Assembly: GCA_015847255.1 (NCBI GenBank)
Contig: JADLZK010009222.1
Span: 310,001 to 374,000, forward strand
Direction: 5' to 3'
Source of the DNA: Hyparrhenia diplandra
Lineage: Eukaryota; Streptophyta; Magnoliopsida; Poales; Poaceae
Length of the DNA stretch: 64,000 nucleotides
In this document: piece by piece, positions 10,517 to 20,696 of the stretch
How the letters are laid out: each line of letters begins with the position of its first letter
Position numbering within the stretch: the stretch's first letter is position 1
Position numbers and translations under genes: made by a program
Notes under the pieces: model-generated
What the model was told of the DNA's origin: nothing
The model's input: only the letters and a program-made list of their open reading frames with translations
Databases searched by the model: none

Positions 10517-11530
10517 ATGGCGTTGCGCTATCTGTCCAGTGCTCTTCGCCGGGCACCGGAACCCCATGATGACCATGAGCCGCCGTCTCTAGCAGACACC
10601 TCTGAGGTACGCCGTTTGCGCTAGTTCTTCTCGATGATATGTGATATAGACCATACCAATCACCATGCAAGCGATCGGCTAGCAGCTAATATAATAATGT
10701 TGGAAAACGGGATGCAAAAATTGTTAGCAAGTGAAGCAATGTTGTCGTGAGCATCGAATCATCGATCCATATATAGATCAATTTTTCTTGAACAGATAAA
10801 CTAATACTACTTTATGCAACACATGAGTCACTTAAATATGTGTGCCTGTCTTATATATTAGCAATTTATGCTTAATCTCTGGCTGGTTTATTTGTACTTG
10901 TGCATCGTACGTGCGTTGCCACATCTCTCATTAAACTAGCTTCGTTTCTCAGAATCAATAAAATTTATCCTTGCAGGGAACTGAGGTTGGAGAGCAGACG
11001 ATGGAGGAGGAGGTGGATCAATTTCTTGATAAATTGAAGAATGCTGGGATGGAGATAAATGAAGAGATGGCCAGAATTATAGAGGAAGAGAGAGCTCGAA
11101 TACATGAAGCTGCGAGGTACATTATCGGAGAGGGGCATGAACATGCACTTTTATATATATTATTATATAAAAAATAATTTCTTTATTTATTTCGTCAAAC
11201 TCTAATAATCATTATAGAGACCAACCTATTATTTAATTAAAATTAAATATTTATTCACCCTCTCTACGTACTTGGATTATTTACAGAGACGCTGCTATGG
11301 AAGCAAGAAACCAACCTATTATATGCCGACGTTCGAAGAAAGCACCTGTTGCTACAACGTTAACAGCCTTTTGTCTCTCCCTGCTCACTATAGCGACTGC
11401 ATCTTGTTTTGCTGGTTACTTCCTAGGATTCAAATTAACTTATCGTTACATATTTAATAAGGAGGATCGAGGTTACCTCATACTAGGGTATGCCTTGAAG
11501 CAGTTTGTCGAGGATCGTCGGCGTAGGTAG
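10517..11530 (+). CDS. Three-exon gene for a small membrane protein, possibly mitochondrial
   Basis: Exons 10517-10606, 10977-11116 and 11287-11530 join through GT/AG introns of 370 and 170 bp in compatible phases to a 157-residue protein. The N-terminus MALRYLSSALRRAP is rich in Arg, Ser and Leu with no early acidic residue, as in mitochondrial presequences. Residues about 36-80 are highly charged and predicted coiled coil (EEEVDQFLDKL, IIEEERARIHEAA). One hydrophobic span at about 97-126 (VATTLTAFCLSLLTIATASC) would cross a membrane. The C-terminus is basic and ends RRRR. I do not recognise the family. The broken gene at 30207-31701 has the same plan: a basic leader, then a charged helix. 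All three exons are open, so this is the best intact gene candidate in the window. Confidence 0.6.
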
Positions 11531-11654
11531 TGTGTCCTGATGATACCACGTTTCAATAATGTGCCATGTAAAAGGAATAGTAAAACTAAATATATTGTAA
11601 TATAAACCGCGATGTTAAATCTCTCTTCCTATACTACTATATTATTTCCTTTCT

Positions 11655-12060
11655 TAGATCTCTCTTTTTTTTTTGAACTCGGGTAGGTTTTCATTGCACT
11701 GAGGCTGACATATCGCCAACAACGATTACATTGACACTCTCCCGCACATCGCACGACACGTGCTCGACCCTTCAGTGGCACCCACACCAAGAGCAGCTAA
11801 AACATGTGCTGCTTTGTTACAAACTCTAGAAACATGACGACAATCAAAACTAATAAAATTACTAGTAGAAAAGATTTCAACTCTTCAATCAGGCTCCCGG
11901 CGATCGATTGATCATGTTGTTCATCATGCCAAGCTTGGATCACTCTCAGAGCATCCGTCTCCATGACGAGGTGGCTAATTCCCAGGCTGCAAGCCGCTTG
12001 AACACCTTGAAGGCACGCTATCACCTTCAATGAACAAAAATGCCGACGAGCTCATCGGCT
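11655..12060 (-). mobile_element. LINE 3' end with RNase H-like domain
   Basis: The minus-strand frame encodes ACLQGVQAACSLGISHLVME followed by TDALRVIQAWH, the pattern of the RVT_3/RNase H-like domain at the end of grass LINE polyproteins. A frameshift follows near 11870. The T run at 11665-11674 is the poly(A) tail seen from the other strand. It is 5' truncated. Confidence 0.7.
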
Positions 12061-12433
12061 GTAATTCTACTTCCTATAAAATATAGTACTCTTTTTTATT
12101 TCATAGCGCACTAACTATCTCTCTTCCTATATAGATACTACAGTACACTATTATTTCACACTACTTTGACCATATTTGGACGAATGGATGGAACGATCCT
12201 AGCACTAATAGGCACGGCACCCCCAGCATCGCATGCTCGTGCTATAGCTGGGCCTATATAGGAGGAAAAACAACTCAAAATGCTCAACTACTCAACCAAG
12301 AACTTTCAATATAAGGTCACAAATCACAACACTTATCTCAAGTTCTCAACTATATATGCTAGAAATAATATAATGTTTGAGCTCTCTTTGGTGCAATGGA
12401 TGGGTCATTAAACTTTATAAAAAACATATTATA

Positions 12434-12732
12434 GGTATGAGTTTCTGGGCCGATTACATAGACAAGAAGATAAACTCCTTCCTAATTCTCTATACACATC
12501 CATGTCTCTACACGTTTATCGGTTTATGGTGCAGGTATGAGTTCGGTGTCAGTGCCTCCCTAATGATGATAACATATTTGATTTGACTTTTCACTAGCTA
12601 ACTCCCTAATCTTTACGTGGGTTATCATCATGAGCTCTTTTGACAGCCAGACTCGGCTGTGGAAGCTCAAAGGCGAGGCACGATTGTAGGCGAAGAAGGA
12701 CATGATCGAGGTACTCAAGACCCTGGAGGCCT

Positions 12733-12770
<38 letters not shown>

Positions 12771-13160
12771 CCCTGGAGGCCGAGCTCGCCGACAAGCCCT
12801 TCTTCGCAGGCGACGCCTTCGGCTTCGTGGACGTCGCCCTGTTGCCCTTCACCTGCTGGTTCCTTGCCTACGAGAAGCTGGGCGAGTTCAGCATCCAAGA
12901 GCACTGCCCCAAGATCGTGGCCTGGGCCGAGCGCTGCAAGCCTGCAATGAGCGGGAGAGCGTGGCCAAGGCGCTGTCCCTACCCTGATAAGGTGTTCGAG
13001 TTTGTCCAGTTCCTGCAAGGCAAGTTCGGGGCCAAGATGGGAGCACTGCACATCGCTGAATCATTAGCACTAGTAGTTGTTTTGTTTGACTGGCTCAATG
13101 TTGTGTTTTCAGCCAATGGCCGTCTGGGGTAGCTCTGCCTTGCCCCTATCACCTAGCTCT
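12434..13160 (+). pseudogene. GST2, tau-class GST pseudogene
   Basis: The end of exon 1 survives (TTTCTGGGCCGATTACATAG) but its splice donor has changed from GT to AT. Exon 2 starts near 12635 and is damaged by several lesions: an extra T in CTCTTTTGACAGC, a CAG to TAG stop at about 12687, an A-rich insertion at 12732, an 8 bp insertion near 12943, and loss of the stop codon at 13037. The upstream catalytic domain is absent. Nucleotide identity to GST1 exon 2 and its 3' flank remains high, so the duplication is fairly recent. Confidence 0.88.
12732..12768 (+). mobile_element. Tail-only retroinsertion: TTTCT plus about 32 A, with target duplication
   Basis: The insert is TTTCT followed by an A run. 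It is flanked by the 15 bp direct repeat AAGACCCTGGAGGCC at 12717-12731 and 12767-12781, the first two bases of the right copy being part of the A run. GST1 has this 15-mer once at the matching place. A poly(A) end with a target-site duplication is the signature of LINE-driven target-primed reverse transcription. Only five bases of template besides the tail were copied. Confidence 0.8.
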
Positions 13161-13401
13161 TTGGCTCACAAATAAAGTTGCTCAAAATAATTTACATCCT
13201 ACTAGGCTACTAGGCTTTAGCTAAAGCTCTGCCTTTAGTTTCATGATGTATTCATATTTTTTTCAAATTTTGATCCTTTCACTCATTTGAGAAGAGAAAG
13301 CCCATAGTTCGCTCAGTACTCAGAAACGCCTTCTGACTTGCACGGTCCCCGCGAGCTCCCTTGCTGGCCTGCTCGATACTCTCTATACTTCTTTTATATA
13401 A

Positions 13402-14930
13402 CTAGTATCATGCCCGTGCGTTGCTACGGGATAACCGAACTTTTGTACCAAAAACACATGGTTCGCATGATAAGGTAACAATAGTGTAAAAATAAATACC
13501 AACATTAAAGTGACATTTAATCAAAAGAATAAAGTTCGTAAAAGTAACACAGTCACACCTTCAAATCTTCATCTTGTAATAATTTCAACTCAGACTAATG
13601 TAGTTCTCATTGAGTTAGTTTCACTCCAACGTTCTTCATGTCTCTTAGTTATAATTTATTGATTAAAATATTAATTTGATAAATATTTATCCAACTCAAC
13701 TTTTTAATTGACCATATCAACACATTATTGGTGATAAAGATCATGAAGTGTGTTCTACATGTTCTATGTTTTAGTCTTGTAGATTTCATGAAAAAATTCA
13801 TGACCCTGAGGCTCAACATGCAGGAAATATATCTATAAACCTTAATTGAATAAATATTAATCAAATCAATATTTAATTAATAAATACATGTTCAATTTTA
13901 TAACATTATAGCACGTGTTCAATTTTGATTACACCATCACACATAGTTTATTAGTAATCTCACAATGTCACACATAGTTTATTAATTTATTATCTCACAC
14001 ATAGTTGATTAACCATCAAGCGTTCATGATGAACACCATGCACAAGCGGCCATATATGCAAAAGGGCGGCGATGGCCTCCACATCGGGCGAGTCGAGGGC
14101 TTCGGGTCTCAGGTTCTTCACCGTGATGTACCCCGACCTCCTAGTATGAATCCTCCTGCTAGTTGATCCACCACCACCACAGCGAGATTGAGAGAAACGC
14201 CGTGGAGTTAATTAGCTACTTAGTTGTGTGTCGGGGCGGTGAAGCAACTCGGGAGCTAGCGCACCAGCGGCGTGATGACAAGGAGACGCAAGCAGGAGGC
14301 GAAGAATCATCTGGTGAGGAAGTTGGAGGGCGTCAAAGCCAGGGCAATGACGGCGACGATCACACATGATGGTGATAATGGGGGTGGCGGATGAGGATGG
14401 CGGGCGGGCTGGATGGGGCATAGTAGAAAAGGTCGCACCGATGGGCCTGCGAGGGCAATGATGACTCGTCGATGGAAGTGGGTGGGAAACAACGCGGACC
14501 TATGGACGCATGGTGAGGCAAGCCCCTTTGATCGGTGGCCTTTATTTCTTTTTTTTTTTTTCCTAGTGACTTTGTAATGTCTGTCATTATTTACTTTCCT
14601 TCCTAATTTTTTGTGATTACATTACTTTTTATTACTCCCCTTGATTTGGTGCAGGCCTTCCATGCGACCCATGCATGCTGATTCGCATGTATGTGATTGT
14701 TTCTTCCTTCTATATTTGGCACACGTACATGATTGTTTCCCCATTCTATATTTGTCACACAAGAAATTCCATATTATGAGGCGAGACCATAATGATGATT
14801 GGTACGGTTGCCTAATATAGATCGCATGCGTGGACATGGCGCTAAATTAGGAGGTTGCCTAAATATAGATAGCATGGAGGGAGGCAGACGGACAAACCAA
14901 CGGTTGTCGCACCAAAACAAAGTCTTCCTT
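13402..14930 (-). mobile_element. Helitron on the minus strand, right edge approximate
   Basis: The minus-strand 3' terminus is recognisable: CCCGTAGCAACGCACGGG forms the short hairpin, followed shortly by CTAG and a host T. The body separates two parts of the shared GST 3' flank that are adjacent after GST3 (20590-20620), which defines the insert. The 5' TC end is not pinned down. Inside, 14040-14146 minus reads as a short coding-like piece (SGYITVKNLRPEALDSPDVE) that may be a captured exon. No helicase is present, so it is non-autonomous. Confidence 0.6.
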
Positions 14931-15050
14931 TTGTTCTTTTTATGTTGTAGAGGCAAAAACGGAAGAGACTTAGCCTTCTGTGTCACCGCAGACGGTGTTT
15001 ATATTATTACATTGATTCAGCCATATTGCTGATGATTCAGGGAAACAAGA

Positions 15051-16811
15051 AATTATGTATAGCATAGTTTATTACTAAATTTCTGTCCCACGGAAGCAAA
15101 TAATTCAAGCGCAATGGTCTCAAATTTTCTACTCGCTAACCGAAAAGATTCTTTTGTTTCATTATCAGAAAAAGTCTACATAAAACTGGTTATTCTATCA
15201 CCTGAACTTTCCAAAAACCGATTAAATAATTCCCTCAAGCTGTTTTGATGGCGAATTTGCTACGATAGCACGGATTTGTCTTTTTACTTTTTTTTTTTAT
15301 TATTTATTTCAGCTAGATCTTTAGAAAATCATAGTAAATCATAAAAAAATCATAAAATGAAAATTTCAATTTTTTTCACATGAGTAAGATATACATAGTG
15401 TACATATAATATAATATGATTTAATGTAAAGTTTTTGTTGTACCTTTAGATCTATATTTTTCTCTAATTAATTAGAATAATTCATACCTGTAGTTTTTGT
15501 GGTCCAATTGTGGTGAATTTTTATGATGAGCTAACTATTATTTGACCGGCCAGCCCCATACGTCATGCTCTCCCTCCCTACTTCAGGGAATGGCTCTTTG
15601 ACGACCTCTGGAACCTTCTAGAGTTGGTGCTCGTGCAGGGTATTCTCTTCATTAATCTGATGTGTGGTCCTCCCTTGCTCATTTTCTAATTAGTCCCTAT
15701 AGAAACACATATTCACTAAAACTTGTGAAATTCTGTTATTTTAATCCCTAAACCTATGTTGGTGATTGTTTTATGGCCTTATCCATGTTTTTTTTGACGG
15801 TTTATATGGGTCGTTAACTATCGCCAACAGAGTACATTCCTAAATACTACAATACAATAAGCAATCATTTCAAACACGCATCATGTCTCTTACATAGACG
15901 CAACTCATCAACTCTGATCTCTTCCTTGCCCACATTAACTAACTTGCACATTTGGGAACGGATCGGCGAAAGTTAAGCGTGCCCATGTTAGCCAAAAATT
16001 TTACCTCACGTGATTCTTGGTTAATGGTTGTGATTTAATTGTCATTAACAAAATGGTCCCAACATATATATCTCGCCGCTCTCTCCCCTTGGTTTCTACT
16101 ATCCCTCTTTCTCTCTCAAAACAAAACTCTCCCCCCTTGGTTTCTACCATCCTCTCTCTCTCTCTCTCTCCCCCCCCTAAGGAAATGGCAGCCACAACAA
16201 CGACACCCTTCTCATATTATATGTGCACCCTCAAGTTGCCTATGTCGAGTACTTTGACTACATCAATGTCCTCGGTGAAAGCTCAATTATGTATAGAAGG
16301 TATCGAGGGTTTAGGACCATACGAAGGAGCAAGCTTGCAAAGATAGTCATAGAGGATCAAGTGAAGGTTGCAATCGAAGACTGGCCAAAGACAAATCCGT
16401 CCCTAGCCTCTTTTCTCTATAGACAGGAGTCATGTGTTAGGCTCTGAATTGTAATTAGGTAAAAGTTAATTATATTAAGCTATTTGGTCTTATGCTTCTG
16501 AGAAAAACAGAATAGTTGAGTGGCTACTACTGTGGGTGCATCATATGATAGGGATGCTTTAGTGTGTTTGCGGCTGAATTACCAGCCTATAGGTGCTATT
16601 GTAGCCACTAGAGTTATTTTAAATAAAAGCTCCACTGGGAAAAAAATGAAGACCTCTGTCCCACCTCTCCTTAAAAGAGACACAAGGTTAGTGGAGGAGG
16701 CCCCTCGCCCTCTCTACTCTTCTCCTCTCTCTCATTGTTCAATAGAGACCAACAAGAAAAGAAAACTGAGAAAAGACGACATGATATGAGATAAAGATAG
16801 GTGTATTGTAG
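15051..16811 (+). repeat. Block R, copy 2
   Basis: Near-collinear with 158-2570 but lacking 1160-1745. The surroundings repeat too: the segment just before it (14935-15050) matches 20605-20697 next to GST3. An ORF-like frame at 16184-16346 starts at an ATG after the pyrimidine tract, but the equivalent frame in copy 1 stops at 2022 and shows no conserved protein, so I do not call a gene. Confidence 0.75.
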
Positions 16812-17090
16812 TATACCGCATTGTTGTTAGCCCATTCCTCTCCTTCCCTTTCTATTGTCTCTCTCCTATGGGTGGGGTCATACTAGATGACCTGGTAGCA
16901 AAATAAGGCTGAGGACAGGGAAACACACACAAAGTCTTAACCAATTTATATTCAGACCTAGAAATTAAACTGCAAGAAGCACATCAAGAGTATGTCAAAC
17001 CTATTTATAAAAAGAGAACTTCAAATCCTATAAAGTACATATTAAATGCTGAGTGATAAGTCAAAAATAATTCCATTTATGTCCCTAGCA

Positions 17091-17117
17091 ACGCACGGGC
17101 ACTCAACTAGCAACCTT
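17091..17117 (+). mobile_element. Helitron 3' terminus
   Basis: CCCTAGCAACGCACGGGCAC followed by TCAACTAG matches the 3' hairpin and CTAG end of grass Helitrons on the plus strand. It lies in a segment (about 16812-17118) that splits block R homology, because the CTCGATAAGC stretch resumes at 17184. The 5' end is not resolved. Confidence 0.5.
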
Positions 17118-17265
17118 AAATCCTTCGCTCCCTCAATCGCCTATCTCATTGTTCAGTAGAGAACAATATGAATAGAAAACTCGATAAGCTCATCGAGTTC
17201 CAATAGAATCTTGCTCTTCTCAAGTAAGCAATCCCCCTCTCCTCATCTCTTTGACATCTAAAACC

Positions 17266-17320
17266 TCTCCCTCTCCTCTCCTCTCCTCTCCTCTCCTCTC
17301 CTCTCCTCTCCTCTCCTCTC
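17266..17320. repeat. (TCTCC)n microsatellite
   Basis: About eleven perfect pentanucleotide units. It lies just before the coding-like fragment at 17336. Confidence 0.9.
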
Positions 17321-17335
17321 TAACATGAAATTGCT

Positions 17336-17590
17336 TCATAGGAAGTTTGCGGGTGAAGCGAGGGACTCCATGAGAGAGACAATGAGAACTACCGCGCTGC
17401 TAGAGGTAGGTTTGCTGATACTCACGTTCGGCAGGGTGTACCTCTCCATGCCGTAGAATCCAACCGCCACGAGGACGATGGTTGAGGTGGCCAAGATGAC
17501 GACTGAGGTGGCCATGATGGCGGCTGAGATAGCAAAGACGACGGCTGAGGCGGCCAAGGTGAAAGAATATAGCCTTCGTGTCGCCGTCTC
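17336..17590 (+). pseudogene. Second-part fragment of the small membrane-protein family
   Basis: After a possible splice acceptor (TTCATAG) the plus strand reads EARDSMRETMRTTALLEVGL with a hydrophobic run and then a repetitive, Ala/Lys/Glu-rich helix (EVAKMTTEVAMMAAEIAK). An in-frame stop lies between these parts. The minus strand at 63230-63500 encodes a related order: ASDAVMDAWNMTTLLDIGVL, then AAKATTEGTRTAAEGAMTTA. This supports a shared family of unknown function. Confidence 0.4.
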
Positions 17591-17749
17591 CTCCAGCCAG
17601 CTCAATGGATTGTGAATAAACTTAGAGACATTGCTTGGGCTCTGTCTTCCTTTCATACTTGGATTGATTTGAAGGTTTGAACTTGGCGGGTGGCTTGACC
17701 CTCTGTAGCCTTTCCGCAAAGTAGGGGAACCTATTGTAGCTTCCTGATG

Positions 17750-19080
17750 CCTTGTCTTCAAATCTTCAAAGAGTTCTCTCCTCTCTTCTCCTTTCCAAGG
17801 TTCTTTTCTTCTCTATTTCTGTCTAGAATTCTTGTTGGTTGATAGCTTGATTCAGCAACTTCCTCGTGGTGATTGGGTCTTGGAGCGAAACTTCTCCTTG
17901 GGGGTTTGACTTCTTTCGTTGTCCCTATGAGGTAGCCTTGATTGCTTTGAGTTGTTTTCTGGTGTACCTAGACTTTCAAAGATGTTTGCCCATCTTACTT
18001 GCATCTGGGAGTTATTCATCCTTGAATGTGTTGACCTTGAGGCTCTTCCGAGAGTTGCTTTCCGCAACACCTCATTCACGAGTCTTTCTTCATCGTTTAG
18101 GTATGATGCTACTTTGAGTCGCTCCGCCAACTCTTTTATCCTCTCTCGAGTTGAGTTGCGCTTGTCTTCGGCTTCTCTTTCAGCCTTCTTTTTGTTGTAT
18201 TCATCTCGATCTGCTTCATATCTCTTTCAAGCTTCTATGCGATGGATAGCCCTATTCCTTCGTCCTCCTCTCAGCCGGTTCTTTTTCACTCAATATTGTT
18301 GGTGTCCTTCGAACTTGTTTTCTTGAGTTCTTTCAGCAGCTGAGCTACCTAGCAGGTCTTCATTGGTGGACTTGACATTGGGAGCCTCTGGTAGAAGGAG
18401 AGGTGAATGGGCTCTTATTGCCATCATGATTACTCTGATAGGCTGAGCCTTCGGTCTCCATATCTTCTTCCCAGAGTTCTTCTTGACAAACTTGTAGTCT
18501 TGGTGACTTGTCCTTCCTTTGTCTGCAAGGGTTCTTGGCCAGTGGATTATGTAGTCTTCCAGCGTCCTTGTAATAACTAGTCCCTGTTGTCACCCTTCGA
18601 AGGAATTTCAAGCCTCTTGTTGAAAGCCTTCTTAAGATGTCGCTGAAAAAGTGTATGCAGAGTTGCATAGCCCTGTTGGGAATTGAAAGGGTAACTCTAT
18701 GTGGTGGTCGAGATGTTTCTATGCTTGTCCATTGTCTCCGAGTAGGAGTTGGAGTAGTCTCTCGAGTTGGTTTAATTTTGGAGTTGTCTTCCGCTTTTCA
18801 TTTGGGGTCTTTGTTCGAGTTGGACTCAAAGCTCTTTTCGACCCATAGTTGCGGTTGTCCTTCGAATTCGCTACGTAGCCGTCTTCCCCTTTGCGACAAA
18901 CTTGGAAATCATCAAGCGCTTGAGCTTTTCGTCGAAGGACAGCCCCCACCCACCCACCCTTTGGGGTTGTCCTCTCAAGATTCCAGAGTTATCGCCTTTG
19001 GAATCTTCGAGAAGGCTATTTTCGAGCTTGCCATCTCCTCCAGGTTGACACGACAAAGATGGTCGCTAATCGGCACCTTG
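17750..19080 (-). pseudogene. Degenerate coding-like region, minus strand, unrecognised
   Basis: Several minus-strand frames (18130-17852, 18668-18360, 18949-18719) are rich in Lys, Arg, Glu and Ser and read like one disrupted protein, for example ELAERLKVASYLNDEERLVN. No domain is identifiable. The charged composition fits a retrotransposon gag-like piece, but no LTR, primer site or zinc knuckle was found. Confidence 0.3.
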
Positions 19081-19183
19081 AGGTATGTTAGCTGTAGGTG
19101 CTCTTCTTACAAGCTAATGAAAATCTAGGATTTTTTCAAACTTATCGTTCTTCTTTCCACTATGCCTCTGCTCACACCTGTAG

Positions 19184-19420
19184 GGCGAGCTTGCCGACAA
19201 GCCCTTCTTCCGCTGAAACGTTGCCTTGGTGCCTTTCATCCGCTGGTTCCCCGCCTATGAGAAGCTTGGAGAGTTTAGCGCCGAGGAGCACTTCCCCAAG
19301 ATCATGGCCTAGGCCGCGCTGCAAGGAGCGGGGAGAGCGTGGCCAAGGCGCTTGTCGGAACCCTGACAAGGTGTTCGAAGTTCATCCAGTTCCTGCAGAG
19401 GAAGTTCGAGGCCAAGTAAA
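19184..19420 (+). pseudogene. GST3, eroded exon 2 fragment of a tau-class GST
   Basis: Only the second half of exon 2 remains, from GAGCTTGCCGACAAGCCCTT to GAGGCCAAGTAA. Lesions include a TGA within the F-F-A/G-G-D region (CCGCTGAAACG), a TAG in MAWAE (ATGGCCTAGGCC) and several indels. It has diverged more from GST1 than GST2 has. Its 3' flank is split by a hAT element and a palindromic MITE. Confidence 0.85.
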
Positions 19421-19445
19421 TGGGAGCAAAGGCGCTTTTGCTAGC

Positions 19446-19964
19446 TAGGGCTGGATATCGAGCCAGCTCGGCTTGTTAGTGGCTCAGCGTGTTAGTGGCT
19501 CGGCTCGTTACAGCTCGACTCGTTATGGCTCATTATACAAACGAGCCGTAAGGTTGGCTTTGTTCGCTCGTTTAGCGAGCTTGAGTTGGCTCGTTTGGCT
19601 CGCGAGCCAAAGAACAAAAAATATATGCAAAAATTATAACCACTAATATGCGAGAAACATATTACATGTATATATAAAATGAAATAAACAAAATAAACAA
19701 TAATTTTTCAATGGAAAATATAAGTATGCTATCGCTGATGACCATGATCCATCATCATCAGTTGATTGATTCCATTGATTGATACATTAGTTATTATTTA
19801 TTTTGGCTTGTTATGGCTCGAGCCAACTCGAGCTCGCTCGTTATAAAATGAGCTGGCTTGTTCAGAACAAGCTAGCTCATTATAAACGAGTTGAGCTCGA
19901 GCCGAGCCATTAATGAGCGAGCCGAGCCGAGCTAGCAAGTTACGAGTTTTTTCGTTCAGCCTTA
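19446..19964. mobile_element. Non-autonomous hAT element in the GST3 3' flank
   Basis: Ends are TAGGGCTGGATATCGAGCC on the left and, inverted, TAAGGCTGAACGAAAAA on the right. The flanking 8 bp are TTGCTAGC and CTGCTAGC (7 of 8 matching), the hAT target-duplication length. The interior is built of many GAGC/GCTC half-sites (CGAGCC, GAGCTCG). No transposase. Confidence 0.75.
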
Positions 19965-20127
19965 CTGCTAGCTAGGCATTGTGCAGTTGATGTGTCAGGT
20001 TGGTTGTACACTTGTTTTTTGTTTGACTGGTTCAACGTCGCGTCAAAAAGGTTTAAGGTTTTCTATTTTCAGCCAATGGGTCGGGTGTCCGCCTGGGATA
20101 GCTCTATGTTGCCCCTGCCACCTAGTG

Positions 20128-20368
20128 GTAGCTACAAGAAATTTGGCCTTCTATGACCATTAGAAGTTGATCTCTTGGCAAAGAAGGTGGGTCATTAAAG
20201 ACCTTATGTGACTATTTTTGTGACAATTTGTGATCTGGGATAAACTGTGATAAACTTTTTATCATAGATCACATACATTGTGACAAAAATAGCTTGTAAT
20301 TGTCTCAGGAGGTATTTAATGACCTACCTTCTACGGCAACAGAAAAACTTCTAATTGTCAGGACACCA
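20128..20368. mobile_element. Palindromic MITE in the GST3 3' flank
   Basis: About 240 bp present after GST3 but absent at the matching place after GST1 and GST2. The arms are inverted: GAAGGTGGGTCATTAAAGAC at 20184 pairs with the reverse of GTATTTAATGACCTACCTTC near 20311, and GACCATTAGAAGTT pairs with AACTTCTAATTGTC. TACAAGAAA near the left edge resembles CACTA ends but no target duplication is clear. Confidence 0.6.
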
Positions 20369-20696
20369 AGAAAGTTGCTCAAAATAAGTTACATTCTACT
20401 AGACTTTAGCTAAAAGCTCTGCATTTGGTTTCATGATGTATTCGTTCTTTTTTTTCTACTAATTTTGATCCTTTCTCTCATTTGAGAAGAGAAAGCCTAT
20501 GGTTCGCTCAGTGTGCAGCAACGTCTTGCTTCTAACTTACACGGTACCCGTGAGCTCCCCTTGCAGGCCTGCTGGATACTCTTGCTCTATACTTTTTTTT
20601 TCTTATGAAAAAAATGTAAGAGACTTCACGCTTATTCATCACCGCACACGGTGTTTATATTATTATTACATAGATTCAGCGAATTGCTAGGAAACA

